Assembly (NCBI GenBank): GCA_041398605.1
Contig: JAWKUK010000025.1
Location: 1 to 64,000 of the forward strand
Source: JAWKUK01 sp041398605
Lineage (GTDB): Bacteria; Planctomycetota; UBA1135; GCA-002686595
Direction: 5' to 3'
DNA length: 64,000 nucleotides
The notes beneath the pieces were generated by a model. The model was given only the letters and a program-made list of their open reading frames with translations. It made no database searches and had not been told where the DNA came from. Of the stretch, positions 24,207 to 34,994 are shown in pieces (within the stretch, counting starts at the first letter, position 1; every line of letters begins with the position of its first letter). The position numbers and the translations under genes are program-made.

Positions 24207-27200
24207 TCAGTCTCGATTGGAGAAGCGGCGCCCTTCGATCGTGACGCTCTTCAACGTCGCGGCCTCCCGCGAGCGCACGTAGATCGCGTTCTGCGGCGCC
24301 GACGGCGGCTTGAACTGGGTCGAGAAAGTGAGCACTTGGTCGTCGATCGTCGCCCGGTCGAGGCGCCCGCTCAGCAGCAGTTGAAGGTCGATCTTCGACG
24401 TGCGCCCGACCTCGAGCCCCGTGAACGGCGCGCTGGAGAAGCCCGGCACGTCGACGGTGTCCCCGCCCTTGGCGACCTTCTCGACGAGGACGCGCAGGTC
24501 CCCCGGCCCGAACCAAGCGCGCGCGGTGTCGCGCGTCTTCCTGAGGACGAGGTGGCAGCCCGCGACCGTGATCGCGACGAGCTGACCGCGCGCTGGGTTG
24601 GCGTCCGGTCGCAGGTGGACCACCACACGCAGGGCCTGCCCCTGGTCCAACCGCAGCGGCGGGAGCAGCGCGAGGCTCGGGCCGGAGTCCGTCGCGAGGA
24701 AGCGCAGGTCATCCAGGAGCGAGTCGGTGAGCGAGAAGCCTTCGACCCCGAGCCCCCAGTCGCCGCGCCGCCAGGTCCCGCGTGTCTCCTCGTCCGCGAA
24801 GTCGAAGTGCAAGCGCACGAGCTTGTCGAGGCGCTCTAAGTTCGGCACGCCGTAGGCGTCGTCGAAGCTGTCGCGGGCCCCGAGGGCGCCGCGCGCAGTC
24901 TCAAGCTCGGACAGGACCTCCGGCTCGAGCTCGGTCGAGAACGAGCGCAGGAAGAGGTCGACCTCTTCGCGCTTGCGCGCTGGCGAGAGCTGGCCCTTGA
25001 GGACGTTGCGCAGCACGTCGAGCTGCCGGCCGCGCTCGGCGTCGCGCAACGCACGCTCGCTGCGGACCCCCTCGAGCTGCCGATGGATGCGCCGATCCAG
25101 CTCATTCGCGAGCTCAGCGTCGACGAGCGCGACCGTATCGAGGCGGAACATGCGCTGCGCCTCGCGGACGCGCCCTTCGGCGAGCAAGAACGCGGTCATG
25201 GCGAGCCGCTCGAGGGACGGCGACGTCTCGGCGCCCTCGGCCCCCAGCGCGCCAGAGGCGAACTCGATGACGTCGTCGGTCCCGAGGATCAACGTGTCGG
25301 CCGGCAAGACATCCGCTGCGCTCGGCCGCCGCAAGAGGACGCGCTGGCGCTGCCCCTTGACCTTGAAGTCGAAGCCCTCGGACAGCACGTCCGCGCGGAG
25401 CTCGATCTCACCCTCGCGGCGGATACGATCCTCGAAGCTCAACGTCGCGCGCTCGCCGGCGCGGAGGCGCACCCCCTGCGCCGCGCGCTGCATCAAGCCC
25501 TCGAGCAGCTGCGACTCGCGCAGCCGGAGGCGCATCGTCGGGTGGGTCGCGCGGCGCCAGGGCTCCATGAGGAACTCGGACCAAAGGTCCGACTCCGCGT
25601 CGTATTGGCGGCGCCCGCGGAGCTCTTCGGCGCGCCCCTCGAGCCGCACCAGGTCGGCCCGCGCGAGCTCTTCCCGCGTCCGACGCGCCTCGACGGCGAG
25701 GTCGCCTGCCGCGCGCTCGAGGCTCTGCTCCACCGGCGTCATCCAATCGTCGGGGACCTTCTCGGGCTCGACGCCGATCCCCTCTCGCTTGCGCTCGTAG
25801 GCCTCGCGCAGCCGCGCCTCGACGTCGTCTTCGAGCGTGCTTGAGAGCCCCTCGGACAAGAACGCCTGCTCCGATTCGATGAACGCCTGCAGCTCCTTGA
25901 GCGCGTCGTACGCCGAGCGCTGGACGCGGCCGCGGTCCTGATTGACGAGGTAGAGCACACGCTCCGCGACCACTTGACGCTCATGGTCGTCGAGGCCCCG
26001 CAGATCGACCGCAGTCGACGCGAGCTCGAGCCAACGTTCGCGCTCGCGGCGATCGAGCAGCTCCCAAGCAAAGCGCCAATCCTGCGCCTCCAGCGCGTCT
26101 GCGACCCGCGATCCGATCGTCGCCGGGTAGGCCGCGACCATCTCCGCTTGTGCGCGCTCGAAGGCGGCCTTGCGGGCGCCCTCGACGCGCTGGCGGCGCA
26201 CGCGCAGCCAGTTCTCGAGCGTCAGCCGCGTCTTCCCTTGGGGAAACTCGGCGATCGCCGTGAAGCCCGTCAACGCCTCGAGCCGACGCAAGAGCTCGCC
26301 GTCCAAGCCCTCCGCGGCCGCGCCGAAGTCATGGGCAGCCAAGCGCTCTTCCAGCGCCGCATCGAGCTCGGCCTGGACCGCAACGACGCGTTCGTCGAGC
26401 AAGAGCTTGATCTCCTGCACGAGGCCGTTCTGCATGAACCGTGCGGCGTCGGGGAGCTCGGCGAGGGACGCCGAGTTCAGCTCGGCGAGGGCCGCCGCGG
26501 CGCTGAGCTTGCCCGCAGCAAAGGCGTCGCGCACGCGCACCAGCTCAGGCCAGTCTTCGAGGGCCGGCGGGCGCGCAATGACGCGCTCTGGCTCGAACGG
26601 GCGCGCGGCGACGAACCAAGTGACCACCACGAGCGCGGCGATCGCGGCCACGCCGAGCGCGCGCCCGACCCATGCTGGCCGCCGACTGCGGAACGCGTCC
26701 ACCGACGCCGCGCTGACATCGGGGCGCCGCCGTTCGCGCAAGAGCTCGATGTCAGCGACGAGCTCCCACGGCTCCTGGTACCGCCGCGCAGGGTCGCGCG
26801 TGAGGCACTTGCCGAGCATCAGCGCGAAGCCCCGGGAGAGGTTGGGCGCGAACTCGCGCGGGTCCCGAACGGGGTCATGCAGGACGTGCGCGAGGATCTC
26901 CGCGACGCTCTCGCCCTCGAAGGGCGGGCGGCCGGTGACCGCGTGGTACATCGTTGCGCCGACGGACCAAAGGTCGCTGCGTGTGTCCGCGCTGCGCGGG
27001 TCGCGCGCCTGCTCCGGGCTGACGTAGTGCGGCGTACCAAGCGTGCCGCCGACGCGCGTCAACGAGGGGTCGTCCGGGGACATCGCCAGGCCGAGGTCCA
27101 CGAGGCGCGCGCGGCCGCGTCGGTCGATCAGGACGTTGGCGGGCTTGATATCGCGGTGGACGACGCCGACTTCGTGCGCGTGCTGCAGACCGTCGCAGAG

Positions 27201-27857
27201 CGGGCTGAAGAGCCTGAGGCACTCACGCTCGCTGAGCGCGCCGCGCGTCGCGATCCGACGCTGCAGCGAGACCCCCTCGACGAGCTCCATCGCGTACCAC
27301 CAGCGCCCCCCGATCTCCCCCATGTCGATCGCCGAGATGATGCTCGGGTGGGCGAGGCGCGCGGCCAGGCGCGCTTCGCGCTGCAGGCGCAACACCGCGC
27401 GCCGATCCATGACGAGCTCGGGATGCAGCACCTTGAGCGCGACCTGGCGCTCGACCGCGAGCTGCGTCGCGCGGTACACGACCCCGGTCGCGCCACGTCC
27501 GATCAGCGCATGGACCTTGTAACCCGCGATCCGCGGACCGGCGGGTCGGGTCGGGTTCGCGCCATCGGGGTCCGCCGTGGCCGCGCCCCACGCGCCATCT
27601 GCGGCGCCATCGGAGTTCAGCCCGGGGTCCCCTTCGCTGACCCCGTCCGCGGCTGGGGAGTCGCCCGCAGCGGCCGACGCCTCACACGACGGACCAGCGC
27701 TGGCACCCGAGCCATCCGAGCCATCCGAGCCATCCGAGCCACCCGAGCCACCCGAGCGATCCGTGCCGTCCGTGCCCTCTGTGCCGTCCGTGCCGTCCGT
27801 GCCCTCCGTGCCGTCCGTGCCGTCCGATAGCCCGCGCGAGGGCTCGCGCGAGGTCAA
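24207..27857 (-). CDS. Membrane Ser/Thr protein kinase with long C-terminal region
   Basis: 1216 aa from TTG 27857. That start overlaps the previous stop codon as TTGA and has GGGAGG 7 nt upstream. Residues 8-55 are a Gly-Asp/Ser-Gly repeat encoded by 9-bp tandem repeats. The Hanks-type kinase domain spans about 111-372: glycine loop GRGATGVVY, VALK lysine at 142, HRDIKPAN with D236, DLG (not DFG) at 254, GTPHYVSPEQ activation segment. A transmembrane helix follows near 398-418 (LGVAAIAALVVVTWFVAA). The remaining 800 residues are mostly helical and Arg/Glu-rich, with a beta-rich end; I recognise no family. Topology suggests a cytoplasmic kinase and an extracytoplasmic sensor. It is coupled to a secreted protein gene upstream. 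Confidence 0.88.
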   Translation of the reverse strand: MTSREPSRGLSDGTDGTEGTDGTDGTEGTDGTDRSGGSGGSDGSDGSDGSGASAGPSCEASAAAGDSPAADGVSEGDPGLNSDGAADGAWGAATADPDGANPTRPAGPRIAGYKVHALIGRGATGVVYRATQLAVERQVALKVLHPELVMDRRAVLRLQREARLAARLAHPSIISAIDMGEIGGRWWYAMELVEGVSLQRRIATRGALSERECLRLFSPLCDGLQHAHEVGVVHRDIKPANVLIDRRGRARLVDLGLAMSPDDPSLTRVGGTLGTPHYVSPEQARDPRSADTRSDLWSVGATMYHAVTGRPPFEGESVAEILAHVLHDPVRDPREFAPNLSRGFALMLGKCLTRDPARRYQEPWELVADIELLRERRRPDVSAASVDAFRSRRPAWVGRALGVAAIAALVVVTWFVAARPFEPERVIARPPALEDWPELVRVRDAFAAGKLSAAAALAELNSASLAELPDAARFMQNGLVQEIKLLLDERVVAVQAELDAALEERLAAHDFGAAAEGLDGELLRRLEALTGFTAIAEFPQGKTRLTLENWLRVRRQRVEGARKAAFERAQAEMVAAYPATIGSRVADALEAQDWRFAWELLDRRERERWLELASTAVDLRGLDDHERQVVAERVLYLVNQDRGRVQRSAYDALKELQAFIESEQAFLSEGLSSTLEDDVEARLREAYERKREGIGVEPEKVPDDWMTPVEQSLERAAGDLAVEARRTREELARADLVRLEGRAEELRGRRQYDAESDLWSEFLMEPWRRATHPTMRLRLRESQLLEGLMQRAAQGVRLRAGERATLSFEDRIRREGEIELRADVLSEGFDFKVKGQRQRVLLRRPSAADVLPADTLILGTDDVIEFASGALGAEGAETSPSLERLAMTAFLLAEGRVREAQRMFRLDTVALVDAELANELDRRIHRQLEGVRSERALRDAERGRQLDVLRNVLKGQLSPARKREEVDLFLRSFSTELEPEVLSELETARGALGARDSFDDAYGVPNLERLDKLVRLHFDFADEETRGTWRRGDWGLGVEGFSLTDSLLDDLRFLATDSGPSLALLPPLRLDQGQALRVVVHLRPDANPARGQLVAITVAGCHLVLRKTRDTARAWFGPGDLRVLVEKVAKGGDTVDVPGFSSAPFTGLEVGRTSKIDLQLLLSGRLDRATIDDQVLTFSTQFKPPSAPQNAIYVRSREAATLKSVTIEGRRFSNRD
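27704..27829. repeat. 9-bp tandem repeat array in the kinase N-terminus
   Basis: About 14 units of a 9-bp motif (plus strand CGAGCCATC to CCGTGCCGT variants) encode (G-T-D)n, (G-S-D)n and G-G-S tripeptides at residues 8-55 of the kinase. A unit of nine keeps the reading frame when copy number changes, so length variation should be tolerated. Confidence 0.85.
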
Positions 27858-29470
27858 CGGACGGCCTCCCGCATCTCGACGCCACGACCGGGGCTGGGCG
27901 TGCGCCCGAGGAACCACTTCCGCCAGGCCTGGTCGGCCGCCCGCGTATCGAGCCCGGCCGCAGCCTGGAACGCGGCGTCATAGCGTCGCATCCGATCGGG
28001 CGTCCGCCCGAGCACCTGCGCCGGCGCGAGCGGCGCGCTCGCCTTCAGCTCGCGGTGGAAGCGATCGAGGGCCCCGGCGTCCAGCTCGACGAGCCACAGG
28101 GCGATGCCCATCGACATCGCGACATCGACAGCCGTGAGCTCGCCGGGTGATTTCCGCGCGAGGGTATCGAACGGCCCGAGCCGCGGGTCCTTGTCGACCA
28201 GGGCGCGGTGGAGGTCCACCTGCCAATCCCCGCGCGTCAGCGCAGCGCGACCAAACGGCGCCGCCTTGCCGCGCGCCGCCGTGCCGTCGGACTTCGACGT
28301 GGAGTCCGCCTTCAACACAACCGTGTTCTGGCCGTGCACCCACCATTCGACGAGGCTCGCGTAACCCTCGCCGAACCACGGCGGCAGGAGGCGTCCGTCG
28401 TAGCGATAGCGATTCAGGAGGACGTGGCCGTAGTGGTAATAGCAGTGCCCTGCGACGTGGAACTCAGGGCGCGCCACGGCCCGCACGCTCGAGATCGGAT
28501 ACGGGTCCCAGAAGACCCAGCCGTGTGTGCCCTTGACGGCCTCGCGCCAGGCGTCACCGACGGTCTTCGTGAGCTGCGACAGAGGCGCAATCGAGTCGAA
28601 GTACGGCTGCGAATCGCGGTGCCACGCGTAGAACTCCGCCGCCTTACCCCCAAAGAGCGCGACCCCGCGCGGCGCCTCGGGGAACTGCACGTCGAAGCGC
28701 TCGCGCGCGCGCTCCAGGCCTACGGCGATCTCGAGCAGGAAGTCCTGCGCCCACGGCCCCGCCACGACGACGTCTCCACGCGCGACTTCGGCGCCGCGGG
28801 CGTGCACCGCGGTCGTCACCGCGCGGGCGCGCTGCGCGGCTTCCGCGAGCGGCAGCGCGACCCACTCGCCGTTGAGCTCGCCGAGACCCAAGCGCGCGTT
28901 CGCCTCGGCGAGCGTAAGCCACTCGCCGTCGACCTCGACCAAGCCAGCCTCGAGCCGCGCCTTGACCTCCGGCGTCACCCATTGGCCGTCGTGCTCGACG
29001 AGGCCAGCCGCCTTACGCTCCGCCGCGAGGTCGGCCGCCTGGCGCTTGTCGCGCGCCTTGACGGTCATCCATTCGCCCTTGTACAGGACGAGACCCAAGG
29101 CCTCGTTCGCCGCCACGTGCTGCGGGTCCAGCTCGACGATCCGCCGATAGCACCGACGCGCCTCGCTCTTGAGCCCTTCCGCACTCGCCCATCCGGCGAG
29201 CTCCAGCAGGGCAGGCACATCGGACTTGGCCGCCTCGAAGCGCTCCTTGAACGTGTCGCGCGGCGTGGACCCGCGCTCAATCGTACGCACATCCGAGCGC
29301 GCCACCGTCACGCGCCCGAGCGCGGTCTCGATGACGACCTCACGGGTGGTCTCGGAGATGAGCTTGCCCTCGAGCCGCCGCCCATCCTTGGTGTGCACGA
29401 CGTCGGCGAGCGCCGACACGGAGAGCGCCACCGCGAGCAGCGCCGCCTGCATCAGATTTCGGTAGCGCAT
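27854..29470 (-). CDS. Secreted protein with degenerate gluzincin-like (peptidase MA) domain
   Basis: 538 aa. A signal peptide (LMQAALLAVALSVSALA) is followed by a small beta domain with a VVHTKDGRRLEGKL strand pattern common in planctomycete secreted proteins. Next comes a helical TPR-like stretch with three related segments (LVEHDGQWVTPE, LVEVDGEWLTLA, LGELNGEWVALP). The C-terminal half resembles peptidase MA gluzincins: PPWFGEGYASLVEWW carries the usual third-ligand Glu. The expected HExxH reads HCYYH in VAGHCYYHYGH, so the catalytic Glu is missing and the domain is probably non-proteolytic. ATG start at 29470. It overlaps the kinase start by 4 nt, which suggests a shared job. Confidence 0.7.
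   Translation of the reverse strand: MRYRNLMQAALLAVALSVSALADVVHTKDGRRLEGKLISETTREVVIETALGRVTVARSDVRTIERGSTPRDTFKERFEAAKSDVPALLELAGWASAEGLKSEARRCYRRIVELDPQHVAANEALGLVLYKGEWMTVKARDKRQAADLAAERKAAGLVEHDGQWVTPEVKARLEAGLVEVDGEWLTLAEANARLGLGELNGEWVALPLAEAAQRARAVTTAVHARGAEVARGDVVVAGPWAQDFLLEIAVGLERARERFDVQFPEAPRGVALFGGKAAEFYAWHRDSQPYFDSIAPLSQLTKTVGDAWREAVKGTHGWVFWDPYPISSVRAVARPEFHVAGHCYYHYGHVLLNRYRYDGRLLPPWFGEGYASLVEWWVHGQNTVVLKADSTSKSDGTAARGKAAPFGRAALTRGDWQVDLHRALVDKDPRLGPFDTLARKSPGELTAVDVAMSMGIALWLVELDAGALDRFHRELKASAPLAPAQVLGRTPDRMRRYDAAFQAAAGLDTRAADQAWRKWFLGRTPSPGRGVEMREAVR
27865..27870 (-). promoter_or_regulatory. Ribosome binding site for the kinase TTG start
   Basis: GGGAGG on the minus strand, 7 nt before TTG 27857, inside the 3' end of the upstream gene. 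It supports TTG as the true kinase start over the GTG at 27917. Confidence 0.65.
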
Positions 29471-29617
29471 GACGGGTGCAGTCTAACCCGGCAGCCGACG
29501 GCTGCCGCTCGACGCGGCCAGGGGGCGCTCTGCGTGTGCTGGCGGTGCGCGCCCATGCGTCGTCCGGGTCACCCCTCTATCCGCTCGGGGTCACGGAGTC
29601 ACGCCCAGAGCCGCGAA

Positions 29618-31693
<2,076 letters not shown>

Positions 31694-31848
31694 CCAATGG
31701 GGACACGTGCAACTTCGCACGCGATTCGGGGGGATCCCTATCTAGCGTGCGGATGCCGCACACCGAACGCCTCAAGTCCGCGCAATCACCAGAAGCTGTT
31801 GCCCGCAAAGGACTTGCGACGTCCGACCAAAACCGCGAAGCTCCCTGG
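31694..31848. promoter_or_regulatory. Divergent intergenic region with promoters of both neighbours
   Basis: 155 bp between the sigma-54 activator (minus) and the YkgJ-like gene (plus). It should hold two promoters. I do not see a convincing -24/-12 GG..GC sigma-54 site or sigma-70 pair. Confidence 0.3.
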
Positions 31849-32349
31849 ATGAGCACCCTACCCCCGACGGGGACCGATCCGAGCCCGGAGTTCGACCGCT
31901 GGTACGAGGGCGGGCTGAAGTTCCGCTGCACAGGCTGCGGGGAGTGCTGCAAACAGCACGGCGAGTACGCCTACGTCTACCTGCGGGAGCCCGAGGCCGA
32001 GGCGATCGCGGCGCACCTCGGCCTCTCGGTCGCGGCGTTCCTCGCGGCCCATTGCCAAATGGAGGACGGCTGGATCATCCTCCGTATGGACGAGCCGCAG
32101 TGCGCGTTCCTCGGGCCGGATGCCAAGTGCGGGATCTACCCTGTACGGCCGGTGCAGTGCCGGACCTGGCCCTTCTGGGACCACACGCTCCGCCGGGCCA
32201 TCTGGGAGCGCGAGGTCACGCCGATCTGCCCAGGCACGCGCGACGGGGTGCTGCATTCCGCCGACGAGGTCGAGGCGATCGCCCGCGCCAATGAAGACTG
32301 GTACGAGGGCGAAGCCCCGACTTGGAACGGCCCAGAGCCAAGGGGCTGA
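31849..32349 (+). CDS. YkgJ-family cysteine cluster protein
   Basis: 166 aa from ATG 31849 (MSTLPPTGTDPSPEFDRWY). The zinc- or iron-chelate cluster signature CTGCGECCKQHG is at about residues 28-39. It is joined by two later cysteines in CAFLGPDAKCGIYPVRPVQC and one in ICPGTRDG. The general family (UPF0153/YkgJ) is thought to bind a metal through these cysteines; its reaction is unknown. Upstream in-frame residues are low complexity and were excluded. Confidence 0.8.
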   Translation: MSTLPPTGTDPSPEFDRWYEGGLKFRCTGCGECCKQHGEYAYVYLREPEAEAIAAHLGLSVAAFLAAHCQMEDGWIILRMDEPQCAFLGPDAKCGIYPVRPVQCRTWPFWDHTLRRAIWEREVTPICPGTRDGVLHSADEVEAIARANEDWYEGEAPTWNGPEPRG

Positions 32350-32623
32350 CCGACCGGCCCAGCGCCGCGGCGTCCCAGACTGATACACCCCGCTGCGACA
32401 GCCTGAAACGCAGCGGTCGCCCGCGATGATCGGGCACTGCCTCGGAGCGTGACAAGAACGATTGGGATTCCATCAAGTGGCAAGCAACTCCCCCACAGCG
32501 GCCGTTTGCAGTGCACGATACGAGGGTGCCCAAGCGCGGATGCTGGGCATCCGGCTTGATCCAGAGCCGAGCGTGCATCTTTCGCTTCTCCGCATCTCTT
32601 CGGCCTCTTACTCCCTCTCGATC

Positions 32624-33691
32624 ATGCGTCAATTCCTCCGGCTCGCCAGCAGCGCCGCCCTCGTCGGCGCGGCCTTCGGCCAAGGCGCCCCCGCGCCCAG
32701 CCTCCTCCTCATCAACGAAATCCGCATCGACCAATCCGGTGCCGACAACGACGAGTACTTCGAGCTCTTCGGCGGCCCGCCGAACGCCACCCTCGATGGG
32801 CTCACCTACCTCGTCATCGGCGACGGCGCGGCTGGCTCGGGAGTCATCGAAGCGGTCGTCCCGCTCACAGGCTCGTCCATCAATGGCAGCGGGCTGTTCT
32901 TGGCGGCGGAGGCGACCTTCTCGCTCGGCACCGCCGACCTGACCGCGAACCTCAACTTCGAGAACGGTGACAACGTCACGCACCTCATCGTGCGCGACTT
33001 CACCGGCGCCGACGGCGACGACCTCGACGTGGACGACGACGGCGTGCTCGACGTGACCCCGTGGGCCAACGTGATGGACGCGATCAGCCTCGTCCAGAAC
33101 CCGATGGGCGGCGACTTCTTCTACGGCTCAGCCCTCGGCGGCGTCGACGTCGGGCCGGACGGGACGTTTGTGCCCGGCCACGTCTACCGCTGCTTGACCT
33201 CGATCACCGACGTGCGCATCGGCGTGTTCGACATCCCGACCGGCCTCGACACCCCCGGCGCCTTCAACGCGCCGTGCGTCGTCACCCAGAGCGCCTTCTG
33301 CAACCCCAGCGGCCCGAACTCGTTCAGCATGGGCGGCGGCCACATGGGCCGCACGGGTACGGGCTCGATCAGCGTGAACGACAACGCGCTCACCTGCTCG
33401 GACGTGCCGAACTTCTTCGGCGTCTTCGTGCAAGCCGACGGCGCTGGCACCCCGAACGTGTCGCCGATCGGCGGCCAGTTCTGCGTGAACAGCAACATCG
33501 TGCGCATGAACTCGATCGTCGTCCCGGCGAGCAACGTCGCGACGCTCGCGCTCGACTTTACGGACCCGTTGCTCGTCGAGTTCGGCACGCTGGCCGGCGT
33601 GACCACGTACTACCAGTACTTCCACCGCGACACCCTGTTCATGGGTGGCGGCAACTGGTCCAACGGGATCGCGATCACGTGGGCGCCCTGA
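32624..33691 (+). CDS. Secreted lamin-tail-domain (LTD) protein
   Basis: 355 aa from ATG 32624 (MRQFLRLASSAALVGAAFGQG), a signal peptide with cleavage near AFG-QG. Residues about 25-160 look like a lamin tail domain: LLINEIRIDQS, DEYFELFG, LDGLTYLVIGDG. An acidic, possibly Ca-binding loop (DGDDLDVDDDGVLD) follows. The C-terminal 110 residues are a beta-rich domain with cysteines (SAFCNPSG, LTCSDV, GQFCVNS) ending YYQYFHRDTLFMGG...NGIAITW. This resembles the C-terminal block of the two secreted proteins at 38.8-42.7 kb. Probably surface or extracellular; ligand unknown. A strong hairpin follows 41 bp after the stop. Confidence 0.75.
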   Translation: MRQFLRLASSAALVGAAFGQGAPAPSLLLINEIRIDQSGADNDEYFELFGGPPNATLDGLTYLVIGDGAAGSGVIEAVVPLTGSSINGSGLFLAAEATFSLGTADLTANLNFENGDNVTHLIVRDFTGADGDDLDVDDDGVLDVTPWANVMDAISLVQNPMGGDFFYGSALGGVDVGPDGTFVPGHVYRCLTSITDVRIGVFDIPTGLDTPGAFNAPCVVTQSAFCNPSGPNSFSMGGGHMGRTGTGSISVNDNALTCSDVPNFFGVFVQADGAGTPNVSPIGGQFCVNSNIVRMNSIVVPASNVATLALDFTDPLLVEFGTLAGVTTYYQYFHRDTLFMGGGNWSNGIAITWAP

Positions 33692-33732
33692 GGCGCGCGG
33701 CGGCCCGCTGAGGGCCGCTTGACCGTCACACT

Positions 33733-33766
33733 GGAGCCCGGTCCCTCGCGCGAGGGACCGGGCTCC
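33733..33766 (+). terminator. Perfect 16-bp GC hairpin after the LTD protein
   Basis: GGAGCCCGGTCCCTCG pairs perfectly with its complement around a 2-nt centre (CG; in practice a 4-6 nt loop). There is no T-tract, so termination by this element is inferred from position, 41 bp past the stop. Confidence 0.7.
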
Positions 33767-33834
33767 TGTCGTTGGCGCTGGGCCTCGACGCGCCAGGCAG
33801 GTGCACCCCACCAAGGCGTGCGCGTCGCGGGGCC

Positions 33835-34002
33835 CTAGTGTCCTGAGTCAGACGTTCGCGTCTGAAGTCGCGTCGATTGCGGGTTCCTGGCAAGGCGCCG
33901 CGACGACGGCATAGCCACTGCGCTCTTCCGAGGAGCGGCGACGCCGCCAGGGGCGCGCAGGCGGCGCGAATTCGGACGTGAACGTCTGACTCGGGACACT
34001 AG
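33835..34002. mobile_element. MITE-like inverted-repeat element flanked by CTAG
   Basis: The left end TAGTGTCCTGAGTCAGACGT (from 33837) matches the reverse complement of the right end (TAGTGTCCCGAGTCAGACGT, from 34001 inward). By eye 39 of the first 46 positions agree, with shorter matches further in, so the whole 165 bp can fold into one long hairpin. Both ends are bounded by CTAG, which may include a target duplication. There is no open frame of note inside. Size, terminal inverted repeats and lack of coding fit a miniature inverted-repeat transposable element mobilised by a transposase elsewhere. The right end supplies the stop codon of the enoyl-CoA hydratase gene. Confidence 0.7.
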
Positions 34003-34820
34003 CAGCCCTTGAAGTGCGGGCGTCGCTTCTCAGCGAACGCCGCCAGCGCCTCCAATCGATCCTGGGTCGGGATGACCTTGGCGTAGCACTCCGCTTCGAT
34101 CGCGAGCCCCTCCGTGATCGGCGCCTCCGTCCCGCGGTCGATGGCCTCCTTCGCCGCGCGCACCGCGACGGGCCCGTTCGCAGCGATGCCCAGCGCGAGC
34201 GCGCGCGCCGCAGCGGCCAGCTCGGCCCGGGGCGCGACGCGGTTGACGAGGCCGATGCGCTCGGCCTCGGCCGCGTCGAGCTTGCGGCCGGTCAGGATCA
34301 GGTCCTTCGCGCGGCTCGCGCCGATGAGGCGCGGCAGGCGCTGCGTGCCGCCGGCGCCGGGCAAGATCGCGAGGGTTGTCTCGGTCAGCCCGAACGTCGC
34401 GTCCTCGGCTGCGACGCGCAGGTCGCACGCGAGCATCAGCTCGGTTCCGCCCCCGAACGCGACACCATTGACGACCGCGATCGTGGGCTGCGGCATCGCC
34501 GCGACGTCATCCATGAGGCCGCGGATGTTGCGCACAAAGTCCGGCACACGCTCGACCGGCATCGTCCGGCGCTCCTTCAGGTCCGCGCCGGCGCAGAAGG
34601 CCCGCTCCCCGGCCCCCGTGATCAGGATGGCGCGCACGGTGAGGTCACTGGCCAGCTCCTCGAGCAGCGCGCGGAAGCGCCGCAGCGTCGGGAACGACAG
34701 GCAGTTCATCACCTCCGGCCGTTGCAGCGTCAGGAACACGAGGTCGCCGTCGCGCTCGCAAGTCACGAGCTCGGGTAGATCGGCGACGTCGGCGGGGAAT
34801 TGAGAGAGGACACTCGGCAT
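33999..34820 (-). CDS. Enoyl-CoA hydratase/isomerase family protein
   Basis: 273 aa from ATG 34820 (MPSVLSQFPADVADLPEL). Crotonase fold: oxyanion-hole segments FCAGADLKERR and VAFGGGTELMLACDLRV, then the LTETTLAILPGAGGTQRLPR segment that carries the catalytic acid region. The pattern is close to AUH / methylglutaconyl-CoA hydratase-like members. It acts on a 2-enoyl-CoA in fatty acid or leucine breakdown; the substrate cannot be fixed from sequence. The stop TAG is formed by the CTAG end of the MITE-like element, and the protein ends RRPHFKGC, close to the usual family end. No beta-oxidation neighbours. Confidence 0.9.
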   Translation of the reverse strand: MPSVLSQFPADVADLPELVTCERDGDLVFLTLQRPEVMNCLSFPTLRRFRALLEELASDLTVRAILITGAGERAFCAGADLKERRTMPVERVPDFVRNIRGLMDDVAAMPQPTIAVVNGVAFGGGTELMLACDLRVAAEDATFGLTETTLAILPGAGGTQRLPRLIGASRAKDLILTGRKLDAAEAERIGLVNRVAPRAELAAAARALALGIAANGPVAVRAAKEAIDRGTEAPITEGLAIEAECYAKVIPTQDRLEALAAFAEKRRPHFKGC

Positions 34821-34994
34821 CGAAGCTCGTTCCGTGGCTCGCCCACCCACCTAGCGCTAGACGAGCGCACGATGAGGGGCTGGGTCGGTGGAGGGGGCGG
34901 CGGCGCTCACGGGGCGCCGACGCAGAAAAGCGGCCGAAGAACCCGGGCTCCGCGCGGCATGATAGGGTCCCGGACCACCCAGGAAAGACCACTG

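Noticed and set aside
27704..27829. Tandem array considered as a CRISPR or satellite
   Set aside because: Units are 9 bp with no spacers and are in frame within the kinase N-terminus.
25974..27830. 618-aa plus-strand open frame opposite the Ser/Thr kinase
   Set aside because: Mirror of kinase codons; the end is the reverse reading of the 9-bp repeat and kinase motifs are intact on the minus strand.
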